Part shown: positions 1-6,942 of the stretch, one piece after another
Numbering within the stretch: the first letter of the stretch is position 1
How the letters are laid out: each line of letters begins with the position of its first letter
Assembly (NCBI GenBank): GCA_934754735.1
Contig: CAKVJE010000043.1
Span: forward strand, 1 to 15,447
Origin: an uncultured Candidatus Melainabacteria bacterium
Lineage (GTDB): Bacteria; Cyanobacteriota; Vampirovibrionia; Gastranaerophilales; Gastranaerophilaceae
Direction: 5' to 3'
Length of the DNA: 15,447 nt
Program-made: the position numbers and the translations under genes
Notes under the pieces: generated by a model
The model's input: the letters and a program-made list of their open reading frames with translations, nothing else
Told to the model about the DNA's origin: nothing
Database searches by the model: none

Positions 1-26
1 TTTACTTTTTCAATCAATAAACCATC

Positions 27-3000
27 ATGTTAGATAGAATAAAGAAAAACTTAATAATTTCAGCAATAGGCTTGGCGCTAACCATGCCTGCTTTTGCTGT
101 TGATTCTACTATTTCTTATATTTCTATCAACAATATGGCTTATCAGGATGTAGAAATTGTTTTGACGGAAAAGAACGAAATTCTTGTTCCGTTCAAGCAA
201 TTAGCCGATATTTTTAAGATTGAATACAACGCAAACCGCATTGATAAAATAATTGCCTTCAAAACTCTTGATGGAAAAGACGGTGTTGTTTCTCAAAAAG
301 GCGTTTTTATAAACGATTATGCAATTTCAAATCGCCCGACAACATTCGTTCAACAAGGTATTATGGACGGTGTATTTAACGAAGCATACATAACTGCGGA
401 AACTGCGTCAAAAATCTTTGGTGCTAAAATCGAAACAGATTTTAATGATTTAACAATTATTGCTAATGTTGAACGCGATATTCCGATTTTGCACAGCAGT
501 AACCTAATTACTGCAGAAGATAAAGGCCCTAAAGCACACCAAGATGTAGTTTGTCCTAAAAAACAAGGTAAAATAACATTAAATACAATCGGTTTCCGTT
601 CAAATTTATTAAACGATAATATGCGTATTCGCGGACAAGGTTATAGTACTACTAATGATACTTTTTCAGGCGCAACTCAAGCAAGCATTAACGGTAATAT
701 CTTTGGCGGTAAATATAGAGTCGAAGCAACAGAATACCACTACCGCTCTGACGCATTTATGTTCGGCGGTTTAAGCGCGACTTACAAAAACAGTATTAAA
801 GATAAAGAAACGGGAAAAGAGAAATATTTTTACGAATTAGGTAAAGTTAAAGGTGTGAGCGATGTAGATTCCAATATCGGTACAAATATTTTTGGTGCAC
901 AAGTTTGGAATTATGATTATGAAAAAACTCCGCCACAACAACTTAACGGTTATGTCAAACCAACAAGTTTAGTTCGTTTGACTGTAAACGATTTAGAGCC
1001 GACTTTATTAAACACCTATGCGGGATATTACACTTTGCGTGATGTACAACTTCCAAACCCTGTAAAAAATATTAAATTAGAAGAAGTTAACGAAGATGGT
1101 ACAATTGAGTTAATCAAAGAAGAAAGATATTCTGTTTTCGGTAACAAACCGTTTGAAAAAGAACAACGCGGAACTGCTTACGCCGGTGTTTGGGGTTACC
1201 AAAACAGATTCTTTAGAGAAGGCGCAAATATTTATCGCGGAAATAACAAAAAAGTTACTGCCGGTATCGGTTATCAATACGGCATTAAAGACAATGTAAC
1301 TTTTGAATCAAAATTAACAGGCGATAAATTATACGAAAAGAATGGTTCAAGCGTAATTTATAGAATACCGACTAACGATACTTTGCTTGTAAGCGGTACT
1401 CAAAAGAGCGTAAACTATTTGGAAGGTGCGACTTCACTTAACAGCGTTGAATGGGTAAATCCTAACAACAAAAACATCAAGGGTAGATTTACGGCAGGCG
1501 CGAGCATTGCGCACGACATTAGAGAAGAATACACTCATGCCGGCTACATTGTAAAAGGTACAGGTGAATACGAAAAAGATTTATCAAAATATTCAGGTAA
1601 AATTCTTAAACCAAAAAGATTCAATTCTAAAGTTGAATTATTCCAAACATCACCTGATTTCTATATAGCAAGCAGTGATTCAACTTCTAAAAACGATAGA
1701 ACAGGCGGTAAGGTTTCAGCCGGCGTTAGCTTTAATTCTACAAGCGCGAGCGGTAGTTATAGCAGATATTATTCAAACATGAACCACAGATATCAAGGTG
1801 GAACTATTAAGTTTGATGAAGGATCTTTAAATGCATCTACAAAAATTCCTAAGGTTGCTAACTTGAGATTCAATAGCTTTTATAGACGCGGTACTAATGA
1901 TTTAGGCAGAAACAAAAACTATTTTTATGATGCAAACGCTTCTCGTGATATAAGTCATTGGGCTAGAGTTCAAGTCGGCAGACGTGAAAGCTTGTATGAT
2001 ACAAAATATGACTACGAAACATCTTTGAATAGAAATTATCATTCAAAATATGCTGATAATTATGCACAATTAGACGTTCCAATTCCGGGAAATCACGGTA
2101 GATTTACGCTTGGTCATAGTATCGTAAGATACAATACCGCAACTTATAAAAATGGTTACAATATGTTCCGCTTTGGTTATACATTCCCAACTTGGAAACG
2201 CTTAACTCTCGGAGTTGGTTATGGTTTCAGATATAGCGGTCAAGGCGGAAATGATTTTAACGTAAACCTTGGCTACCGTGCAAAATCAGGTCAAACAATG
2301 GCTGTAGGTTATCAATACTCACAAAATGGCGGATATTTTATTGATAACATGTTTACACCGACTACGAACAGACACTCAATAAATTTTGTGTTCAATGACG
2401 CGTTCCAATTATTTAACCATGGTTTGAAATCAGTTGGTCAAGAAGATTTGGATAAAGGTATTTTTGAAGCAATTGCATTTGTTGACGTTAATAAAAACGG
2501 CAAATTCGATAGAAAAATTGATATTCCGATTAAAGATGTACCACTTATTACAAGCTGGTCAGGAGAAACTTGTTTAACTAATAAACGCGGAAGAACTTAT
2601 TCTTCAAGCTTAACTCAAGGTGTTTATACTGTTTCTCTTGATATGAACCAATTGCCGATTACCGTTGCACCGCTTACAAACGATTTAATCAATAAGAAAA
2701 TCAAAATTGACGGCGGTTCAACGACAAAACTTGAAATACCTTTAGCAAGTACAGTTGGTTCTGTGTCAGGTGTATTAAAAATTTCTGATGAGTTCGAACG
2801 CGATTTGAAAATTACAGACTTTGTAGTTGTTCTTCTTGATTCTAACGGAGAAGAAGTTAATTATTCTACTGTTGATTCTTCAGGTGAATTCTATATTTCA
2901 GGCTTAGCCCCAGGAAATTATACACTAAAATTGGATGAACGATTTGTTGATGCCTATGGATTAGAAAAATTACAAAACAGCGAAATTAGCATTTCTATTC

Positions 3001-3068
3001 CGTATGATTACAATACGCCAATAGATTTCACGGAACAAAACTTGGAGTACAAGACATTGGCTCTATAA
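27..3068 (+). CDS. Usher-like outer-membrane beta-barrel protein with C-terminal carboxypeptidase-regulatory-like domains
   Basis: Likely an outer-membrane protein. Residues 1-24 form a signal peptide: a basic n-region (Arg4, Lys6, Lys7), a hydrophobic core and an AFA cleavage site after Ala24. Residues about 28-150 look like a copper-amine-oxidase-N/stalk type domain ('ILVPFKQLADIF', then 'GVFINDY'). From about 180 to 805 the protein alternates polar and aromatic residues with many Gly, Tyr and Asn, as in a large beta-barrel; stretches such as 'LTLGVGYGFRYSGQGG' are typical strands. Residues 819-828 carry a DxNxNGxxD loop (D820, N822, N824, D828), as in SdrD B-like or carboxypeptidase-regulatory folds. 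A second such domain near 915-1000 holds 'SGEFYISGLAPGNYTLKL'. This layout recalls pilus ushers and usher-like proteins, but no chaperone or pilin gene lies in the window. The ATG is chosen because the signal peptide begins there; no good ribosome site is visible in the 26 upstream bases. The fold assignment is inference. Confidence 0.8.
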   Translation: MLDRIKKNLIISAIGLALTMPAFAVDSTISYISINNMAYQDVEIVLTEKNEILVPFKQLADIFKIEYNANRIDKIIAFKTLDGKDGVVSQKGVFINDYAISNRPTTFVQQGIMDGVFNEAYITAETASKIFGAKIETDFNDLTIIANVERDIPILHSSNLITAEDKGPKAHQDVVCPKKQGKITLNTIGFRSNLLNDNMRIRGQGYSTTNDTFSGATQASINGNIFGGKYRVEATEYHYRSDAFMFGGLSATYKNSIKDKETGKEKYFYELGKVKGVSDVDSNIGTNIFGAQVWNYDYEKTPPQQLNGYVKPTSLVRLTVNDLEPTLLNTYAGYYTLRDVQLPNPVKNIKLEEVNEDGTIELIKEERYSVFGNKPFEKEQRGTAYAGVWGYQNRFFREGANIYRGNNKKVTAGIGYQYGIKDNVTFESKLTGDKLYEKNGSSVIYRIPTNDTLLVSGTQKSVNYLEGATSLNSVEWVNPNNKNIKGRFTAGASIAHDIREEYTHAGYIVKGTGEYEKDLSKYSGKILKPKRFNSKVELFQTSPDFYIASSDSTSKNDRTGGKVSAGVSFNSTSASGSYSRYYSNMNHRYQGGTIKFDEGSLNASTKIPKVANLRFNSFYRRGTNDLGRNKNYFYDANASRDISHWARVQVGRRESLYDTKYDYETSLNRNYHSKYADNYAQLDVPIPGNHGRFTLGHSIVRYNTATYKNGYNMFRFGYTFPTWKRLTLGVGYGFRYSGQGGNDFNVNLGYRAKSGQTMAVGYQYSQNGGYFIDNMFTPTTNRHSINFVFNDAFQLFNHGLKSVGQEDLDKGIFEAIAFVDVNKNGKFDRKIDIPIKDVPLITSWSGETCLTNKRGRTYSSSLTQGVYTVSLDMNQLPITVAPLTNDLINKKIKIDGGSTTKLEIPLASTVGSVSGVLKISDEFERDLKITDFVVVLLDSNGEEVNYSTVDSSGEFYISGLAPGNYTLKLDERFVDAYGLEKLQNSEISISIPYDYNTPIDFTEQNLEYKTLAL

Positions 3069-3121
3069 GATGATGGCAATTCGCCATTTAACAAAATTCT
3101 ATTTAACATGAAAAATCACTA

Positions 3122-3148
3122 GCCACTAATAAATAGTGGCTTTTTTTT
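3122..3148 (+). terminator. Rho-independent terminator after the usher-like gene
   Basis: A perfect 7-bp stem (GCCACTA / TAGTGGC, loop ATAAA) is followed directly by eight T on the + strand. It lies 54 bases after the stop codon of the outer-membrane gene and just before the 3' end of the convergent gene. A smaller 5-bp hairpin (ATGGC / GCCAT, 3073-3087) sits between the stop codon and this terminator. On the - strand only a short T5 follows after a gap, so it is probably one-directional. Confidence 0.88.
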
Positions 3149-3160
3149 AGATTAAATAAC

Positions 3161-3799
3161 TTAATCAAAAAAATCTGGAGCGTCATTATGCGTAACTTCT
3201 TTGCCATTTATAAATAATTTATCCTGTGGCGCAATTTTAATCTCTTCAAAGCTCTTTTTAAGAGCATTTAGTGTTAAAACCTCTTTGCGTGCCATTATAT
3301 TTCTTACATCGACAGGATTGGTAAGGTTTATAAACCAACTGTCAGTATGCTTATCGTAGCCGATATCACTCTCAGCATATATGCTTTTGTAGATTTTGAA
3401 ATAACTTGGTTTTACAACATCTTTGAGTTTGTCTAAAACTGTTGAAAAAAGTTGCACAGAATCGTTAGTAATTCTTTTTCCGCCAATAAGAAGGGCAGAC
3501 TTTGTTTTGCAATTCTGTTTTTTAACAATTGAAATTAAATCTTCTTTTACTTTTTGAATAGTTTCTAAGCTGTTAAAAAAGTGAAAGCCGAGTGCACCTT
3601 GATTATCGACCAATCCTCCGCCGGAGCAGGTTCTAATGCTTTGCGTCCAAATGTCGCCACCTTTTAGCATAGAGTCCATAAGCGTTTTTTTAGTACTGCA
3701 ATAGAAATAGCTTCTAAACATCTGTTTATCAAAATTTGGGGATGAGACAAAATGTATGTTTGATTTAAAATTTAAACTGTTACAATTTTGGACGTTCAT
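3161..3799 (-). CDS. Hypothetical protein; possible remote CheD-like Cys/His deamidase fold
   Basis: A 212-residue cytoplasmic-looking protein with no signal peptide or membrane segment. I do not recognise its family by name. The N-terminus ('LNFKSNIHFVSSPNFDKQMF') resembles leader regions I associate with Gastranaerophilales hypotheticals. Residues 52-76 contain Thr52, Cys58 in 'RTCSGGGLVD' and His73 in 'GALGFHFFN', and a 'LIGGKRI' segment follows near residue 105. This order (Thr, six residues to Cys, then Gly-Ala-x-x-x-His, later a Gly-Gly strand) recalls the chemoreceptor deamidase CheD. The Cys-His spacing is 15 here, against about 17 in CheD, and the CheD LGSCV motif is absent. The relationship is a hypothesis from motif reading only. 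The ATG at 3799 has a weak AGAAG upstream; an earlier ATG (4 bases upstream, other frame) stops at once. The gene sits 71 bases after higA on the same strand but may be independent. Confidence 0.7.
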   Translation of the reverse strand: MNVQNCNSLNFKSNIHFVSSPNFDKQMFRSYFYCSTKKTLMDSMLKGGDIWTQSIRTCSGGGLVDNQGALGFHFFNSLETIQKVKEDLISIVKKQNCKTKSALLIGGKRITNDSVQLFSTVLDKLKDVVKPSYFKIYKSIYAESDIGYDKHTDSWFINLTNPVDVRNIMARKEVLTLNALKKSFEEIKIAPQDKLFINGKEVTHNDAPDFFD

Positions 3800-3870
3800 A
3801 CCATAATTAAAACTTCTAAAAAATAAATTTGCTAGGCAGGCTTTTGTGTAAAAACTTGAAAGCTGTATTT

Positions 3871-4155
3871 TTACATGGCAATAATTTCAACATTATCCAA
3901 GTTGACTTTTTGTTCAGCTTGCCACAAGTCATAAGATAGTTGCAAGTTTAACCATAATTTTGGTGTTGTGCCAAGTGCTTTTGCAAGCTTCAAAGACATT
4001 TCAGGACTTATACCAGTTTTGCAATTAACAATCTCTGAAAGATTTTTACGGCTGGTTCCTAACTTCATTGCAAACTCTGATATGCTCATATTAAGAGGTT
4101 TGATCCAATCTTCTAATAAGATAGTTCCCGGATGTGGAGGATTAAACATTTGCAT
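3871..4155 (-). CDS. higA: HigA-family antitoxin (XRE/VapI-type HTH)
   Basis: This 94-residue protein is the antitoxin of a HigBA-type toxin-antitoxin pair. It is expected to bind and neutralise HigB and, with it, to repress the operon through its helix-turn-helix. The sequence has the family's opening 'NPPHPGTILLEDWIKPL', followed by the HTH ('ISEFAMKLGTSRKNLSEIV', about residues 24-42) and the family ending 'TPKLWLNLQLSYDLW'. Length matches the family (about 90-100). The ATG at 4155 is preceded by AAAGGA, which begins right after the toxin stop codon; only 12 bases separate the two genes, so they are almost certainly co-transcribed and translated in sequence. Gene order, toxin first, is usual for higBA. 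No clear terminator follows before the next gene on this strand. Confidence 0.95.
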   Translation of the reverse strand: MQMFNPPHPGTILLEDWIKPLNMSISEFAMKLGTSRKNLSEIVNCKTGISPEMSLKLAKALGTTPKLWLNLQLSYDLWQAEQKVNLDNVEIIAM

Positions 4156-4167
4156 AAATAGTCCTTT

Positions 4168-4452
4168 CTAGTGATAGTCCTGATAATCAACAATATAAAT
4201 ATTATTGGTTTCCGAATCATATTCAAATGTAACACGCCAATTGGCTTGTACTGAAACTGACCACAATCCTTGCAAATTACCAGTAAGAGGATGCAGTCTA
4301 TATGCTGGTGATGACAAATCCTTCAAATCTGTAAGATTATCAAGCGTTGCTAATATTCTCGAAAGTTTTTCTGCGTGATTAGCTTGTATGCCTTTTTTAT
4401 TTCCTGTTAGAAAAAATCTTTCTAAACCTTTGTGTTTGAACGATTTTATCAT
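4168..4452 (-). CDS. higB: HigB-family toxin (RelE/ParE superfamily ribosome-dependent mRNA interferase)
   Basis: A 94-residue toxin of the HigB branch of the RelE/ParE superfamily, which cleaves mRNA on the ribosome. Visible family signatures are the start 'MIKSFKHKGLERFF', 'GIQANHAEKLSRILATLD', 'RLHPLTGN', 'GLWSVSVQANWRVTF' and the terminal 'VDYQDYH'. The reading frame stays open 28 codons further upstream (to 4536). The start at 4452 is preferred because homologues begin at this MIKSFKHKGL, and because the upstream extension would read through a consensus promoter and part of a terminator stem. No Shine-Dalgarno sequence lies in the few bases before ATG, and the promoter would place transcription start at or next to the A of the ATG (see promoter entry). 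All conserved residues look intact, so the toxin is probably functional. Confidence 0.95.
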   Translation of the reverse strand: MIKSFKHKGLERFFLTGNKKGIQANHAEKLSRILATLDNLTDLKDLSSPAYRLHPLTGNLQGLWSVSVQANWRVTFEYDSETNNIYIVDYQDYH

Positions 4453-4458
4453 ATTTAT

Positions 4459-4487
4459 ATTATAACCTATAACGTTACAAGTGTCAA
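4459..4487 (-). promoter_or_regulatory. Perfect-consensus sigma-70 promoter of higBA with palindromic spacer
   Basis: On the - strand, TTGACA (4487-4482) is separated by exactly 17 bases from TATAAT (4464-4459), matching the sigma-70 consensus at all 12 positions. The spacer contains the 8-bp palindrome TAACGTTA and a repeated GTTATA, which could be the HigA operator (inference). The -10 box ends six bases before the toxin ATG, so the usual +1 falls on or next to the start codon. Confidence 0.88.
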
Positions 4488-4513
4488 TATTTTCATTTGT
4501 AATATATAGAACT

Positions 4514-4541
4514 AAAAGGTGCGCCAAATGGCGCACCTTTT
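4514..4541 (-). terminator. Intrinsic terminator after fliF (symmetrical stem)
   Basis: Perfect 12-bp inverted repeat AAAAGGTGCGCC / GGCGCACCTTTT with a 4-base loop, 27 bases beyond the fliF stop codon. Its GC-rich core with flanking A4/T4 could work in both directions. It ends the fliE-fliF transcript and insulates the promoter of the toxin-antitoxin pair lying just beyond. Confidence 0.88.
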
Positions 4542-4567
4542 ATAATCTAAAATTTTATATTATTAAA

Positions 4568-6238
4568 TTATCCTTGCTCAATCCAGCTTCTGATTTTTTC
4601 ACCGGCTTCGCCTTCATCTACACCGTCAAATTCACGTTTTAATTCTCTTAAAGCATCGCGAATCTCTGCTCCTGAAGTCGGAATTGCAACAGGTTTATTT
4701 TGTTGCTCCAACAAGCCTTGTTGAAGTTGGGATTGTTTTTCTATCATATCAGCCGCATTCATACTCAAATCTTTAATTTGTTTTTCTTGCGCTTCGTTCA
4801 TTTCTCTTAAGCGCACCAATTCTTCTTCTTGAGCAGCTTTAGCAGCGTTAATTTTTTGAGTTAAAGCTTTGTGACCAAAGAACAGACCAAATGCAAGTAG
4901 TGCAATTGCTAACCACCAAGGATTACCGTGTTCAGCCTTAATTGGTGCTTTAACGTTCTTATCACCAGCCATAAACGGATCTAAAGAATCTGCAAAAGCG
5001 ATAGTTACGTTTTCAGGATCTGCCTTAGGGCTTGCGGCGTGTGCAACTAATTCTTTCAATTCTTCCAATGTCAATTCTACAGGCAACGCGTCTTTTTCCA
5101 AAGTTACCGCAATTGAAATTTCTTCTAAAGTTCCTGGTGACATATATTCATTTGTTTGAACTTTAGTTACGCCATATTGAGTTTCACGCGCTGTTCTTGA
5201 ATAGCTTCTATTCTGAGTTGAATCTGAACTTCCTGCAGGTAAACCGTTTGGAAGATAAACACTTACAGCATTTGTATTCTTATTAACGTCTTGTGTTTGA
5301 TCGCCCAATCCTTCTGAGAAAGTTTGTTCATTAACAGCAGCTTTCTTTTCAGGATCATAAGCAATTGTAAATTTTTCAACAGGCGCTTGTTTTAAGAAGG
5401 TACTAACCGTTGCAACGTATTTACCTTGACCGATTAATCTGTTTAATTGAGTTTGAACTTTCTCTTGCATGTATTTGTCGTTTTCTTGAAGTTTAGCAAG
5501 CATTTCTGATTGAGCGTCAATCATACTGTTATAAACATGTCCGTTTGTATCTGTAATTGAAATATTTTCAGCTTTCAAACCTGAAACACTGCCTAACAAC
5601 AAGTTAGAAACAGCTTTAATTGTACCCATATTAAGAGTTTGTCCAACTGCAACTTGAAGTTGAACGGTTGCAGTAATGGGTTTTTGCATAGAAGAAAACA
5701 TTGTTTGTTCCGGGATAGAAATAAATACAGAAGCGTTTTCAATTCCATCAATTCTTCTGATTAAACGAGCAAGTTCGCCATCCATTGCACGAACTAATCT
5801 AATTCTTTTATCTTCTTTAGTTGAAGTAAAATCACCTTTATCAAAGATTTCCAAACCAACGTTTTGGTCATACAAACCGCTTTCAACGATTACCATAATC
5901 GCTCTATCACGTTGTTCGGTTGTACATTTTTTCATCCCCGGAGTGCAGTCGCCTTTTTTAAGTCTTAAAACAGACTTTGTACCGTCAACTGCACGAGCCG
6001 CTACAATATTGTTTCTTGCTAATAGGGCTTGAATTTCAAGAGCTTTACCTAAATTGTCGGTAGTAAGTAAATCAACGTCTTCTTTCAAAGGTTCTTTACT
6101 TACATCAATTTGTTCATCTTTAGATTTGTTAGACATTGCGAGTGAACCGCAAATAATAAAAATTACCAACAAAAGAACAATGCCACCGGCAACGGAGGCT
6201 AAAAGCACTTTATTCTCTAATAATTTTTTGAAATCCAT
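4568..6238 (-). CDS. fliF: Flagellar MS-ring protein FliF
   Basis: FliF forms the MS ring, the inner-membrane base of the flagellar motor and export gate. In 556 residues (usual family size) the protein shows a first membrane helix at about 14-36, a ring-building/YscJ-type region with 'RAMDGELARLIRRIDGIENASVFISIPEQ' signature (150-178, given here as the core of a longer match) and 'SNLLLGSVSGLKAENISITDTNG', then a second helix at about 439-456. A coiled-coil-like Glu/Gln-rich tail (460-515) leads to an end 'GEKIRSWIEQG' like the FliG-binding tails of other FliF proteins. Between strands of the first ring domain there are two cysteines, C98 and C105, which I do not know from standard FliF. The ATG is preceded by GGGTAGGA. 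The gene follows fliE by 47 bases and ends at a strong terminator; fliG and the rest of the usual cluster are not here. Confidence 0.95.
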   Translation of the reverse strand: MDFKKLLENKVLLASVAGGIVLLLVIFIICGSLAMSNKSKDEQIDVSKEPLKEDVDLLTTDNLGKALEIQALLARNNIVAARAVDGTKSVLRLKKGDCTPGMKKCTTEQRDRAIMVIVESGLYDQNVGLEIFDKGDFTSTKEDKRIRLVRAMDGELARLIRRIDGIENASVFISIPEQTMFSSMQKPITATVQLQVAVGQTLNMGTIKAVSNLLLGSVSGLKAENISITDTNGHVYNSMIDAQSEMLAKLQENDKYMQEKVQTQLNRLIGQGKYVATVSTFLKQAPVEKFTIAYDPEKKAAVNEQTFSEGLGDQTQDVNKNTNAVSVYLPNGLPAGSSDSTQNRSYSRTARETQYGVTKVQTNEYMSPGTLEEISIAVTLEKDALPVELTLEELKELVAHAASPKADPENVTIAFADSLDPFMAGDKNVKAPIKAEHGNPWWLAIALLAFGLFFGHKALTQKINAAKAAQEEELVRLREMNEAQEKQIKDLSMNAADMIEKQSQLQQGLLEQQNKPVAIPTSGAEIRDALRELKREFDGVDEGEAGEKIRSWIEQG

Positions 6239-6254
6239 ATTCCTACCCTATATT

Positions 6255-6283
6255 ATTATACACATATATATCAAATATGAGAA
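6255..6283 (-). promoter_or_regulatory. Possible internal promoter for fliF
   Basis: On the - strand TTCTCA (6283-6278, 4/6 match to the -35 consensus) lies 17 bases from a perfect TATAAT (6260-6255), within the short fliE-fliF gap. Transcription start would fall near 6248, leaving a leader of about 10 bases that contains GGGTAGGA. In such AT-rich DNA this match may be fortuitous. Confidence 0.4.
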
Positions 6284-6285
6284 GC

Positions 6286-6624
6286 CTAAATCTGAATTTG
6301 CATTATTTTATCATACGCTTGGATGATTTTTCCTGTCGCAGTTGTTGCAACGTTAACCGCGATTTCTGCTTTTGACATTGCAACCATAACGTCGTGAATA
6401 TCAACATTTTCAGAACCCATCATAGCGTCTTTCAACAAGTTATCAGGTGCATTCATCGATGTATTAAGGTTTTCAACAAGTCCAGACATTACGCTTTGAA
6501 AATCTGCGCCTGCCGGTTCTTCAACACGATTCATTCTAGCTGATGGCATATCGCCCCAGCTATCGAGCTTTGTGTGTTGAATTCTAGCTTCTAAATCGTA
6601 TCTTGGATAAAAACCGTTAAACAT
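6286..6624 (-). CDS. fliE: Flagellar hook-basal body protein FliE
   Basis: FliE is a small rod component that joins the MS ring (FliF) to the flagellar rod and is needed for export of later parts. The 112-residue protein has the family's C-terminal pattern: 'DVMVAMSKAEIAVNVATTATGKIIQAYDKIMQIQI' is recognised through 'DVMVAMSKAEIAV' and the terminal 'AYDKIMQIQI'. The N-terminal half ('GFYPRYDLEARIQHTKLD') is variable, as expected. A GTG at 6633 is in frame, but it overlaps the ribosome site AGAGG (6637-6633); the ATG at 6624, eight bases after AGAGG, is the better start. It is first in a two-gene fliE-fliF unit ending at the terminator near 4541. Order fliE-fliF is conserved widely, usually inside a much larger cluster that is not seen here. 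Confidence 0.9.
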   Translation of the reverse strand: MFNGFYPRYDLEARIQHTKLDSWGDMPSARMNRVEEPAGADFQSVMSGLVENLNTSMNAPDNLLKDAMMGSENVDIHDVMVAMSKAEIAVNVATTATGKIIQAYDKIMQIQI

Positions 6625-6647
6625 ATTATTCACCTCTTTTTTTATTG

Positions 6648-6674
6648 TTATCGGTTAGATTTTGGTTTAGTTGA
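6648..6674 (-). promoter_or_regulatory. Candidate sigma-28 (FliA-type) promoter upstream of fliE
   Basis: On the - strand ACCGATAA (6655-6648) matches the flagellar sigma-28 -10 element GCCGATAA in 7 of 8 bases. Fifteen bases upstream is TCAA (6674-6671), a 3 of 4 match to the TAAA -35 core at the canonical spacing. It lies about 24 bases before the fliE start codon. The presence of FliA in this organism is not shown by the window. Confidence 0.45.
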
Positions 6675-6713
6675 GGAGGATGGTAGAAAATCATCTGTTT
6701 GGGGGAGGGGGAA

Positions 6714-6839
6714 GTCAATAAGTGAATAGGTGAATGAGTGAATAAGTTCGTATTAAATATGTTCAATGTAAAACTAGCTTTAATATTGAAAATAAACTAA
6801 AATGAACTTATTCACCTATTGACTTATTCACCTATTCAC
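6714..6839. repeat. Inverted arrays of an 8-nt repeat (GTGAATAA type)
   Basis: The left arm (6714-6749) consists of four 8-base units, GTCAATAA, GTGAATAG, GTGAATGA, GTGAATAA, ending in GTTC. The right arm (6804-6839), read on the other strand, is GTGAATAG, GTGAATAA, GTCAATAG, GTGAATAA, GTTC. The arms can pair at 30 of 36 positions, with a 12-bp perfect core (GTGAATAAGTTC). The 54-base loop is AT-rich and has no gene. This fills much of the 6625-6942 stretch between fliE and the next candidate ORF; just left of it is a G-run (GGGGGAGGGGG, 6701-6711). It could be a miniature repeat element or a short-tandem-repeat array; function unknown. Confidence 0.8.
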
Positions 6840-6942
6840 TTTTTTTACTCATTCAGTTGTTGACCTTTATTTCAATTCATCCATTCATACTATTTTTTTA
6901 ATAATCCTTCAAGAAAAGTCAATATTTGCCGTTTTATATAGT

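Noticed and set aside
4168-4536. Longer HigB reading frame starting at 4536
   Set aside because: The 28 extra codons run through a perfect promoter and part of a terminator stem, and homologues start at MIKSFKHKGL.
5676-6326. Open frames on the + strand across fliF and the fliE-fliF gap
   Set aside because: They are antisense shadows of confidently identified flagellar genes and lack ribosome sites.
6714-6839. CRISPR-like array
   Set aside because: Units are only 8 bases, directly adjacent and inverted between arms; there are no spacers and no cas genes.
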